Source: Actinomadura sp. 7K507 (GTDB taxonomy: Bacteria; Actinomycetota; Actinomycetes; Streptosporangiales; Streptosporangiaceae). Taken from it: a DNA stretch of 35,710 nt. Both the position numbers and the translations under genes were made by a program. The notes beneath the pieces were generated by a model that ran no database searches, was not told where the DNA came from, and saw nothing but the letters and a program-made list of their open reading frames with translations. Position 1 is the first letter of the stretch. The number at the start of each line of letters is the position of its first letter. The stretch lies in NCBI RefSeq assembly GCF_004348425.1, contig NZ_SMKK01000081.1, forward strand, positions 1 to 35,710, read 5' to 3'. This document shows positions 6,265 to 13,659 of the stretch, piece by piece.

Positions 6265-7566
6265 GTGGCTGAGAAGTTGTGGCAGATCGAACCGTCAGGG
6301 CCGCTGCGCGGCGACGTCACCGTGCGGGGGGCGAAGAACGCGGTCAGCAAGCACATGGTCGCGGCGATGCTGGGAGACGGGCCGAGCACGATCGGCAACG
6401 CGCCGGACGTCGGCGAGGTCGGGATCACGGCCGGGATGCTGGAGCACGTCGGGATGACCGTGGAGCGGGCCAACGGCGACGTGACGGTCGTGCCGGGGCC
6501 CGTGACGGACCCGAGCGTCGGCAAGGCGTTCACCGGGTTGAACCGCATCCCGATCCTGATGCTGGGGCCGCTGCTGCACCTGACTGGTGAGGCGTTCGTG
6601 CCGCTGGTCGGCGGCGACCCGATCGGCAGACGGCCGGTCGACTTCCATGTGGACGCGCTCAGGGCCTTCGGGGCCGAGATGACGCACGCGGCCGACGGGA
6701 TCCACGCGCGGGCTTCGCGGCTGGTGGGGGCGCGGATCGAGCTTCCGTACCCGAGTGTCGGCGCCACCGAGACGGTGCTGCTGGCGGCCGTGCGGGCACA
6801 GGGCAAGACCGTCATCCGCAACGCGGCCACCGAGCCGGAGATCATCGAGCTGGCGCTGTTCCTGCAGCGGATGGGCGCCCGGATCTCGTTCGCGCCCGAC
6901 CGCCGGATCGTGGTGGAGGGCGTCGAGCGGCTGAACGGCGCGCTGACGCGGCTGGAGGGCGACCGGATCGAGGCGTTCTCCTACCTGGTGGCGGGGCTGG
7001 TCACCCGGGGCGAGGTGCGGGTGCACGGGTGCCCGCAGGACCGGCTCGTCACCGCGATCACGACGCTGGCCAGGATGGGCGCGGAGTTCGAGATCACCGA
7101 TGACTGGATCATGGCGTCGGCGCCGGACGGGCTGAGCCCCGCGGCGGTGCAGACCGACACGCATCCCGGGTTCGCGACGGACTGGCAGACGCCCCTGATG
7201 GTGCTGTTCACGCAGGCGGAGGGCATGTCGGTCCTGCACGAGACCGTGTACGAGAACAGGCTCGCCTACGTGCCGGCGCTGCAGAGCATGGGCGCGGAGA
7301 TCGAGGTCTACGACACCTGCCTGGGCGGACCGGCGTGCCGGTACCACGACACGGCGGCTCTGCATTCGGCCGTCGTGCGGGGAGTGAGCAAACTGCGCGG
7401 CGGTGACGTGACCATGCCCGACATCCGGGCCGGGTTCTCGGCGGTGCTGGCGGCGGCGGTGGCCGAGGGGCCGTCGACGCTGCGGGGGGTGCACCACATC
7501 GAGCGCGGCTACCACCGGCCGGTGGAGCAGTTCCGGGCCCTGGGGCTGGCGCTCCGGGCGGGCTAG
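6265..7566 (+). CDS. UDP-N-acetylglucosamine 1-carboxyvinyltransferase (MurA family), Asp in place of the catalytic Cys
   Basis: MurA adds enolpyruvate from PEP to UDP-GlcNAc, the first committed step of peptidoglycan synthesis in the cytoplasm. The 433 residues align along the whole EPT fold. RGAKNAVSKH carries the substrate-binding Lys (K24), GGDPIGRRPVDFH the mobile loop, HPGFATDWQ the general-base Asp (D306), and HHIERGYHRPVEQ the late Arg (R414). The loop residue that is Cys115 in E. coli is Asp (D118) here, as in mycobacterial MurA. Established work links that change to intrinsic fosfomycin resistance. The protein is slightly longer than usual (about 418), with an insertion near TCLGGPACRYHD. 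It may be the essential MurA or a second paralogue; the divergent C-terminus leaves this open, so no symbol is given. It ends by overlapping the convergent gene by four bases. Confidence 0.85.
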   Translation: MAEKLWQIEPSGPLRGDVTVRGAKNAVSKHMVAAMLGDGPSTIGNAPDVGEVGITAGMLEHVGMTVERANGDVTVVPGPVTDPSVGKAFTGLNRIPILMLGPLLHLTGEAFVPLVGGDPIGRRPVDFHVDALRAFGAEMTHAADGIHARASRLVGARIELPYPSVGATETVLLAAVRAQGKTVIRNAATEPEIIELALFLQRMGARISFAPDRRIVVEGVERLNGALTRLEGDRIEAFSYLVAGLVTRGEVRVHGCPQDRLVTAITTLARMGAEFEITDDWIMASAPDGLSPAAVQTDTHPGFATDWQTPLMVLFTQAEGMSVLHETVYENRLAYVPALQSMGAEIEVYDTCLGGPACRYHDTAALHSAVVRGVSKLRGGDVTMPDIRAGFSAVLAAAVAEGPSTLRGVHHIERGYHRPVEQFRALGLALRAG

Positions 7567-8096
7567 CGGACGACGTTCACGGTCGTGTCCGGCCAGGTGA
7601 AGGTGAGCGCGCCGCCGACGGGCAGGTCGCGCCAGAGCGGTGCCAGCTCGTCCAGGTGGCTCAGGATGCGGTCGACGGTGGGCAGGTCCTCGGGCGGGAC
7701 CGGCTCGCGGGCGGCCCACTCGGGTGTCTCGGCGCCGGCGCGGCGGCGCCAGACGATGTCGCACAGGCCCGCGAAGTACTCCGAGCGGGCCATGTCACCG
7801 CGGTCCGCCCTGGCCAGGGACGCCTCGCGCTTCTTCAGCCTGCGCTGCTCCCGGGCCCGCCTGCGCGGGTCGCCGGGCGTGGCGTCCGTCTGCACGAAGC
7901 CGCCCCCGCCCGCCGCGGCCCGCCCGTAGACGCCGGATGTCAGCCCCAGCTCCGCCTCGGCCAGGTAGTGGACGAGGTCGTGCGGGATGTTCTCGTCGTA
8001 TCCGGGAGCGGGGTCCATCCGGCGGGGACCGCGTCCCGGAAGGGTGATGACGGTCGCGTACCGCCGTTCACCTGTGCGTTCGAAGGTGACCTCCAT
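7563..8096 (-). CDS. Conserved hypothetical actinobacterial protein
   Basis: The 177 residues are not assignable to a named enzyme. Visible features are a beta-type N-terminus (MEVTFERTGERRYATVITLP), a segment IPHDLVHYLAEAELGLTSGV (about residues 37-56) with a Gly-rich follow-up, a highly basic helix RRRAREQRRLKKREASLARA, and a C-terminus LPVGGALTFTWPDTTVNVVR. It has no signal peptide or membrane segment. The ATG is supported by TAGCCT six bases upstream on the same strand. Its stop codon overlaps that of the murA-like gene (tail-to-tail, four bases). Confidence 0.7.
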   Translation of the reverse strand: MEVTFERTGERRYATVITLPGRGPRRMDPAPGYDENIPHDLVHYLAEAELGLTSGVYGRAAAGGGGFVQTDATPGDPRRRAREQRRLKKREASLARADRGDMARSEYFAGLCDIVWRRRAGAETPEWAAREPVPPEDLPTVDRILSHLDELAPLWRDLPVGGALTFTWPDTTVNVVR

Positions 8097-8102
8097 GCCG
8101 CC

Positions 8103-8108
8103 AGGCTA
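8103..8108 (-). promoter_or_regulatory. -10 box of a leaderless promoter (7563-8096 gene)
   Basis: On the minus strand TAGCCT is followed by six bases (GGCGGC) and the ATG at 8096. No Shine-Dalgarno of normal spacing is present. Confidence 0.55.
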
Positions 8109-8186
8109 GGCCGGGTGATTCACCGTGCGCATTCCCTTTTCTGGCGGTACTACGGTGGGTTGATCACCGGCGTGGAGGGGGCGATC

Positions 8187-9347
8187 GTGGACTTCGACCG
8201 GCAGGACCCCTACCCCCATTACGCCCACGCCAGGGCGGCGGACGGGCTGAGGTTCGTCCCCGGCCTGGGCGCGTGGCTCATCGCCCGGCACGCCGATGCG
8301 CGGACGGTGCTGCGCGATCCGGAGACCTTCTCCTCCGCGAACGCGATGCGGCCGGAAGTGATACCTGGGCCGGAGGCGATGGCGGTGCTGCGGTCGGTGC
8401 CGGAAGGCGGGCCGGTCGTGGTCACCGCCGACGGCGACGATCACCGCCGGGTGCGCGACCCGCTGTCGAGGGGGCTCTCGCCGAAGCGCGTCGCGGCGGC
8501 CGTCCCGTTCGTCACCGGACGGGCGGAGGAACTGGTCGCCTCGTTCAAGGCCGATCGTCGCGTCGAGCTGATGGGACGGTACGCGCGCGTCCTTCCGGGC
8601 GAGGTGATCGGGCATCTGCTCGGCATCGGCCCCGCGGACGTGCCCGCCCTCATCGAGGGGAGCTACCGGGCCGAGGACCTGATCTTCCGCGAGATGGACA
8701 CGGACGAGCAGGTCGCGGCGGCCGAGGACGTCGCCGGGATGAAGCGGGTCCTGGACGCCGTCGTGCGCGGCCGCGGCGGGGAACCGGGGAACGACCTGTG
8801 CGGCGAGATGATCAGAGGGATCGAGCCGCATGCCACGCTCCTGTCGAACCTGCAGAACCTGCTGCTCGCCGGGCACATGACGACGACGGCGCTGATCGGC
8901 ACCGCCGTGCTGCATCTGCTGCGCGACCGCGGGCAGTGGGAGACGATCTGCGAACGGCCCGAGCTGATCCCCGCCGCGGTCGAGGAGGCCGCCCGGTACG
9001 ACGCCGCCGTCCAGGGCTTCCGGCGGGTCGCCACCCGTCCCGTCACGCTGGCGGGGACCGACCTGCCCGAGGGCGCCGAGCTGTTCGTCGCGTTCGGCGC
9101 GGCCGGACGCGACCCGGACGCCCACGAGCGTCCCGGCGAGTTCGACGTCACGCGTAAGCCCGCGCGGCACCTGGCGTTCGGGCACGGCGTCCACGCGTGC
9201 CCCGGCGCGCACCTCGCCCGCGAGCAGCTCCGGATCACCCTGGAGACGCTGACCAGGGAACTGCCCGGCCTGCGGCTCGAAGGACCGGTGGAGATGCTGC
9301 CGAACCTCATCCACCGTTCGCCCAGGGAGCTGTTCCTTACCTGGTGA
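8187..9347 (+). CDS. Cytochrome P450
   Basis: This 386-residue soluble bacterial P450 carries all the standard elements. The I-helix oxygen-activating motif is LLLAGHMTTTALIG (AGHMTT at 228-233), the K-helix ExxR is EEAAR (E267/R270), and the heme-binding loop is FGHGVHACPGAHLA with the thiolate Cys338. It would take electrons from a ferredoxin, but none is encoded nearby. The reading frame is open far upstream without coding character; GTG at 8187 was chosen for its strong Shine-Dalgarno (GGAGGGGG at 8174-8181) and a normal P450 length. The gene and the toroid-like gene after it run in the same direction, 49 bases apart. The substrate is unknown. Confidence 0.9.
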   Translation: MDFDRQDPYPHYAHARAADGLRFVPGLGAWLIARHADARTVLRDPETFSSANAMRPEVIPGPEAMAVLRSVPEGGPVVVTADGDDHRRVRDPLSRGLSPKRVAAAVPFVTGRAEELVASFKADRRVELMGRYARVLPGEVIGHLLGIGPADVPALIEGSYRAEDLIFREMDTDEQVAAAEDVAGMKRVLDAVVRGRGGEPGNDLCGEMIRGIEPHATLLSNLQNLLLAGHMTTTALIGTAVLHLLRDRGQWETICERPELIPAAVEEAARYDAAVQGFRRVATRPVTLAGTDLPEGAELFVAFGAAGRDPDAHERPGEFDVTRKPARHLAFGHGVHACPGAHLAREQLRITLETLTRELPGLRLEGPVEMLPNLIHRSPRELFLTW

Positions 9348-9396
9348 TGGCCGAAAGCTGCAAGACGGATGCGCAGGCGGCGGTCACGCTGGAGCC

Positions 9397-10260
9397 ATGG
9401 ATATCAACAAGGCATCCGACTTCATGGCCACGCACGCGCGTACGCTCGACCGCCGCCGGTTCGAGGTGCTGACGGGCGAGGGCGACCGGGACGCGCTGCT
9501 CGCCGCACTGAACGCCTACCGGAATCCCGACGGCGGATACGGCCACGGCCTTGAGCCCGACCTGCGGTCGAGGACGAGCCAGCCGGGGCCCGCCCTGCAC
9601 GCGTTCGAGGTCTTCGCGGAACTGGCCCCCGTCGCGGCCCCCGAGGCCGTCGCGCTCTGCGACTGGCTGGAGTCGGTGACGCTGCCGGACGGCGGCCTGC
9701 CGTTCGCGCTGCACATCCCGGACGCGGCGGGGTGCGCGCCGTTCTGGGCGGGCGCCGATCCGGAGACCTCCTCGCTGCAGATCACCGCGGTGGTCGCGGC
9801 GAAGGCCCAGCGCGTCGCCGTCCATGACGAGGCGGTCGCCGGCCATCCCTGGCTCGGCCGCGCCACCCGCTACTGCCTCGACACCGCCCGGACGAAGGAC
9901 GAACTGCACGCCCTTGAGCTGGAGTTCACCTTGTGGCTGGCCGACGCCGTCCGCGACACCGAGCTCATCGACCTGCTCGGCGGGCACATCCCGGAGACCG
10001 GTCTCGTCCATGTCCAGGGCGGGCTGGAGGACGAGATGCTGCGGCCGCTCGACTTCGCGCCCTACCCCGGCCGTCCCGTCCGGGCCCTCTTCGCGCCCGA
10101 GGTCGTGGCCGCCGAGCTGCGGCGCCTCGACGAGCGGCAGCAGGACGACGGCGGATGGCGGGTCGACTTCGCCAGCTACTCGCCCGCCGCGGAACTGGAA
10201 TGGCGCGGCTACGCGACCGTCGATGCCGTCTCCGTCCTGACCGCCGCCACCGGACGCTGA
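9397..10260 (+). CDS. Alpha/alpha-toroid-like protein (prenyltransferase/squalene-oxidase repeat type)
   Basis: The 287-residue protein shows repeated short motifs of the terpenoid-cyclase/prenyltransferase toroid type: AYRNPDGGYGHGLEPDLRS near residues 42-60, LPDGGLPFALHIPDAAG near 105-121, and QQDDGGWRVDF near 247-257. The P/Q-x-DGG-x-G/W pattern recalls QW repeats. It lacks the DxDD or DCTAE acid motif of real squalene or oxidosqualene cyclases, so catalysis is doubtful; related proteins are annotated only as hypothetical. It has no signal peptide. The ATG has GGAG just five bases upstream. It follows the P450 gene on the same strand and may be co-transcribed. Confidence 0.7.
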   Translation: MDINKASDFMATHARTLDRRRFEVLTGEGDRDALLAALNAYRNPDGGYGHGLEPDLRSRTSQPGPALHAFEVFAELAPVAAPEAVALCDWLESVTLPDGGLPFALHIPDAAGCAPFWAGADPETSSLQITAVVAAKAQRVAVHDEAVAGHPWLGRATRYCLDTARTKDELHALELEFTLWLADAVRDTELIDLLGGHIPETGLVHVQGGLEDEMLRPLDFAPYPGRPVRALFAPEVVAAELRRLDERQQDDGGWRVDFASYSPAAELEWRGYATVDAVSVLTAATGR

Positions 10261-10359
10261 GTCCGGCACGTCGGGGCGCCGCACCCGGTGGCGGGCCGCG
10301 CGTTCGTGGGATGATTGAGACGCAGGTCACAACCACTCCCGCGGCACCGGAGGCTCCCG

Positions 10360-11961
10360 ATGGACGACGGCCCTGGCCACACGGCGCTCACCCCCCTCGC
10401 GTTCCTCAAGCGGTCGGCGGAGGTGTTCCCCGGCAAGACCGCCTACACCTACGGGGACCGGCGCGCGACCTACGCGGAGTTCGCCGCCGAGGCGACCCGG
10501 CTCGCGCACGCGCTGCGGGCGTCGGGGGTCGGGCCGGGCGACCGGGTGGCCTACCTGGCGCCGAACATCCCCGAGCTGCTGGTGGCGCACTTCGGCGTGC
10601 CGCTCGCCGGGGGCGTCCTCGTCGCGGTCAACACGCGGCTGGCCCCGGAGGAGATCCGCTACATCCTCGGCCATTCGGGAGCGAAGGCACTGGTCGTGGA
10701 CGCGGGCCTGCATCCGTCCGTGGCGCCGCTCGCGGGCGCGCTGCCCGAGATCGTCACTGTCCCGGCCACCGGGTGCGAACCGGATCCGGCCGTCGGCGGC
10801 ATCACGTACGGGGACCTGCTGGCGCGCGGCTCGGACGACCCGCTGCCCTGGGAGGCCGGCGACGAGAACGCCGCCATCTCGATCAACTACACGTCCGGCA
10901 CCACGGGACGGCCGAAAGGCGTCGTCTACACCCACCGCGGCGCCTACCTCAACGCGCTGGGGGAGGTGACGCACTCGCGGCACACGCCCGAAAGCGTCTA
11001 CCTGTGGACGCTGCCGATGTTCCACTGCAACGGGTGGTGCACGCCGTGGGCGCTCGCCGCGATCGGCGGGACGCAGGTGTGCCTGCGCGCCGTCGTCGCC
11101 GGCGAGGTCTGGCGGCTGATCGGCACCGAGGGCGTCACGCACCTCAACGGCGCGCCGACCGTGCTGGTGACGATCGCGAACGCGGCCGAGGCGCGCCCGC
11201 TGGAGCGGCCGCTGACCGTCACGACCGCGGGCGCGCCGCCGAGCCCCACGATCATCGGGCAGATGGAGGCGCTCGGGGCCGGCATCGTCCACGTCTACGG
11301 GCTGACGGAGACCTACGGGCCGTACTCGGTGTGCGAGCCGCAGCCCGGATGGCCCGCGATGCCCGCGCCGGACCGGGCCCGGCTGCTGGCCCGGCAGGGC
11401 GTCGGCATGATCCAGACGGACGGGCTGCGCGTCGTCGACGAGGACATGGACGACGTCCCGGCGGACGGGGAGACGCTCGGTGAGATCGTCATGCGCGGCA
11501 ACAACGTCATGAAGGGCTACCACCGGGACGAGGAGGCGACCGCGAAGGCCTTCCGCGGCGGCTGGTTCCACTCCGGCGACCTCGGTGTCCGCCATCCGGA
11601 CGGGTACGTCGAGCTGCGCGACCGGTCCAAGGACATCATCATCTCAGGCGGCGAGAACATCTCGACCGTGGAGGTGGAGCGCGCGATCGACTCGCATCCG
11701 GCCGTCCTGGAGGTCGCGGTCGTCGCGGTCCCGGACGAGAAATGGGGCGAGCGGCCCAAGGCGTTCGTGGTGCTGCGCGACGGGAAGGCCGCGACCGAGG
11801 CCGACCTGATCGGGCACGTCCGGGAGAGCCTCGCCCGGTTCAAGGCGCCCGACTCGGTGGAGTTCGTGGCCGGGCTGCCGAAGACGTCCACCGGCAAGAT
11901 CCAGAAGTTCCAGCTCCGCGAGAAGGAGTGGGCGGGCGCGGACCGCCGCGTGCGGGGCTGA
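10360..11961 (+). CDS. AMP-forming acyl-CoA synthetase (fatty-acid or aryl-acid CoA ligase)
   Basis: The 533-residue enzyme belongs to the ANL adenylation superfamily: acid + ATP + CoA gives acyl-CoA, AMP and PPi. The P-loop YTSGTTGRPKG is at residues 177-187. A4-A5 region motifs include PMFHCNGWCTPW and VYGLTETYGP, followed by WFHSGDLGVRHPDGYVELRD and a RSKDIIISGGENIS hinge. The catalytic C-terminal Lys is in LPKTSTGKIQKF. It resembles the medium/long-chain AlkK/FadD-type acyl-CoA synthetases. ATG at 10360 has GGAGG at 10349-10353 and starts where the family normally does. It heads a same-strand group with the monooxygenase (132-base gap) and aconitase. Confidence 0.9.
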   Translation: MDDGPGHTALTPLAFLKRSAEVFPGKTAYTYGDRRATYAEFAAEATRLAHALRASGVGPGDRVAYLAPNIPELLVAHFGVPLAGGVLVAVNTRLAPEEIRYILGHSGAKALVVDAGLHPSVAPLAGALPEIVTVPATGCEPDPAVGGITYGDLLARGSDDPLPWEAGDENAAISINYTSGTTGRPKGVVYTHRGAYLNALGEVTHSRHTPESVYLWTLPMFHCNGWCTPWALAAIGGTQVCLRAVVAGEVWRLIGTEGVTHLNGAPTVLVTIANAAEARPLERPLTVTTAGAPPSPTIIGQMEALGAGIVHVYGLTETYGPYSVCEPQPGWPAMPAPDRARLLARQGVGMIQTDGLRVVDEDMDDVPADGETLGEIVMRGNNVMKGYHRDEEATAKAFRGGWFHSGDLGVRHPDGYVELRDRSKDIIISGGENISTVEVERAIDSHPAVLEVAVVAVPDEKWGERPKAFVVLRDGKAATEADLIGHVRESLARFKAPDSVEFVAGLPKTSTGKIQKFQLREKEWAGADRRVRG

Positions 11962-12093
11962 CCGGCGGCGGGAGGAAGCGGCGAAAACGCCCGCCGCGCG
12001 GCGTCTCCGGCAGGTGAGGACCGGCGGTTCGTGGGAAGTGTTCCCAGGGCGAGGGGCCGGGTCTGCGGCCGTCGAGCGCGAGAGGGGAGCGGG

Positions 12094-13659
12094 ATGTCGC
12101 CCACGGGTAAGCCGGCCACCGGGAAGCCCACCATGGGGAAGCCGACCGGGAACGTGCTGATCGTGGGGGCGGGCCCGACCGGTCTCCTGCTGGCGGGGGA
12201 CCTGGCCGCGGCCGGGATCGGCTGCACGGTGCTGGAACGCCGCGACGAGGAGACGAGCAACCTGACGCGGGCGTTCGCCGTGCACGCCCGCACGCTGGAG
12301 ATGCTGGACGCGCGGGGCGTCGCGGACGAACTGGCCGCGACGGGCGAGCGGGCCGGTGCCGTGCAGGTGCTGCGGACCACGAGCCTCGACCTTTCGCGGC
12401 TGCCGGGCCGGTACCCGTACGTGCTGGTCACGCCGCAGTACGAGACCGAGCGCGTGCTGCGGGAGCGGGCACTGGCCGCGGGCGCGGAGATCGTGCACGG
12501 TGCCGAGGTCACCGGGCTCCGCCAGGACGCGGCGGGCGTCGACGTCGACGTGCGGATGCCGGGCGGTGAGCAGACCCGCCGCGCATCCTACGTCGTCGGT
12601 GCCGACGGGGTCCGCAGCATCGTCCGGCGTTCGCTGGGACTGCCCTTCCCGGGCCACTCTGCGGTGCGGTCGGTGATGCTGGCCGACGTCCGGCTGGACG
12701 AGGCGCCCGCCGGCGTCCTCACGGTCAACGCGGTCGGCGACGCGTTCGCCTTCCTGGCGCCGTTCGGGGACGGGTGGTACCGGGTGATCGCCTGGAACCG
12801 GCGCCACCAGCCGCCCGACTCCGAGCCCGTCGACATGGACGAGCTGCGGGAGGTGACGCGCCGCGCCTTCGGCACCGACCACGGCATGCACGACCCGCGC
12901 TGGACCTCGCGCTTCCACAGCGACGAGCGGCAGGTGCCGAAGTACCGGGTGGGCCGGGTGTTCCTCGCGGGCGACGCCGCGCACGTCCACACGCCCGCGG
13001 GCGGGCAGGGCATGAACACCGGGATCCAGGACGCCGCGAACCTCGGCTGGAAGCTGGCGGCGGAGCTGTGGGGCTGGGCCCCGTCGTGGCTGCTCGACAG
13101 CTACCACGAGGAGCGCCATCCGATCGGGCGGCTCGTCGTGCGCGGCAGCGGCGCGGCGCTGCGGTTCGTCCTCACCGAGCCGCTCTGGCTGCGCAGGGCC
13201 CGCACCGCCGCGGCGTGGGCGGCGACCCGCACCCGGCCGGTCGCGCGGCGGCTGGCGGGCGCCGTGTCCGGCATCGACATCGCCTACCCGGCGCCGCGCG
13301 GATCCCACCGCTTGACCGGCAGGCGCGCACCGGACGTGCCGCTGGCCGGAAGCCCGGGACGGCTCTACCGCCTGCTCGGCGACGGCGCCTTCGTGCTGGT
13401 GGTCGCGGCGAACGACCCGGCGGTGACCTACCTGGCGACCAAGCGGTGGGCGGGCCGCGTTCACTGCGCGCTGGCCGGCGCCGCGACCCGCACGACGGCG
13501 CTGGTGCGGCCGGACGGCTACATCGCGTGGGCGACCGACGAAACGGCGCCCGACCGGCGGGCCGCGGCGATCCGCGACGCCCTGAACCGGTGGTGCGGGC
13601 AGCCCGCCGACCGGGCCGTCCACGAACCACAGCCGATCGACGGAGGGCTCGAACCATGA
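12094..13659 (+). CDS. FAD-dependent monooxygenase (aromatic-ring hydroxylase type)
   Basis: The 521-residue flavoprotein belongs to the FAD_binding_3 (PF01494) group A hydroxylases, which use NAD(P)H and O2 to hydroxylate phenolic or polyketide substrates. The Rossmann motif VLIVGAGPTGLLLAGDLAAA is at residues 21-40, the DG motif is YVVGADGVRSIVR, and the second FAD motif is FLAGDAAHVHTPAGGQGMNT around G293. The C-terminal thioredoxin-like domain (from about 410) is present. The ATG has an AGGGGAG Shine-Dalgarno. The first 18 residues are a 5-residue tandem repeat (TGKPA/TGKPT/MGKPT) not needed for the fold. The stop overlaps the aconitase ATG (ATGA), an unusual coupling. Confidence 0.9.
   Translation: MSPTGKPATGKPTMGKPTGNVLIVGAGPTGLLLAGDLAAAGIGCTVLERRDEETSNLTRAFAVHARTLEMLDARGVADELAATGERAGAVQVLRTTSLDLSRLPGRYPYVLVTPQYETERVLRERALAAGAEIVHGAEVTGLRQDAAGVDVDVRMPGGEQTRRASYVVGADGVRSIVRRSLGLPFPGHSAVRSVMLADVRLDEAPAGVLTVNAVGDAFAFLAPFGDGWYRVIAWNRRHQPPDSEPVDMDELREVTRRAFGTDHGMHDPRWTSRFHSDERQVPKYRVGRVFLAGDAAHVHTPAGGQGMNTGIQDAANLGWKLAAELWGWAPSWLLDSYHEERHPIGRLVVRGSGAALRFVLTEPLWLRRARTAAAWAATRTRPVARRLAGAVSGIDIAYPAPRGSHRLTGRRAPDVPLAGSPGRLYRLLGDGAFVLVVAANDPAVTYLATKRWAGRVHCALAGAATRTTALVRPDGYIAWATDETAPDRRAAAIRDALNRWCGQPADRAVHEPQPIDGGLEP
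12103..12147 (+). repeat. 15-bp tandem repeat, 3 copies, in the monooxygenase N-terminus
   Basis: Three adjacent 15-base units (ACGGGTAAGCCGGCC, ACCGGGAAGCCCACC, ATGGGGAAGCCGACC) encode TGKPA-TGKPT-MGKPT directly before the FAD-binding strand. The units differ by several silent and a few coding changes, so the expansion is older than that in the aconitase gene. Confidence 0.75.

Noticed and set aside
7656..8186. Long in-frame extension upstream of the first P450
   Set aside because: It overlaps the real minus-strand gene at 7563-8096, has atypical composition, and no P450 has such an N-terminus; a strong ribosome site supports GTG 8187.
12774..13655. Extension of the aconitase frame into the monooxygenase gene
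   Set aside because: It is the third-frame shadow of the FAD monooxygenase; the ATG at 13656 in the ATGA overlap is the natural start.
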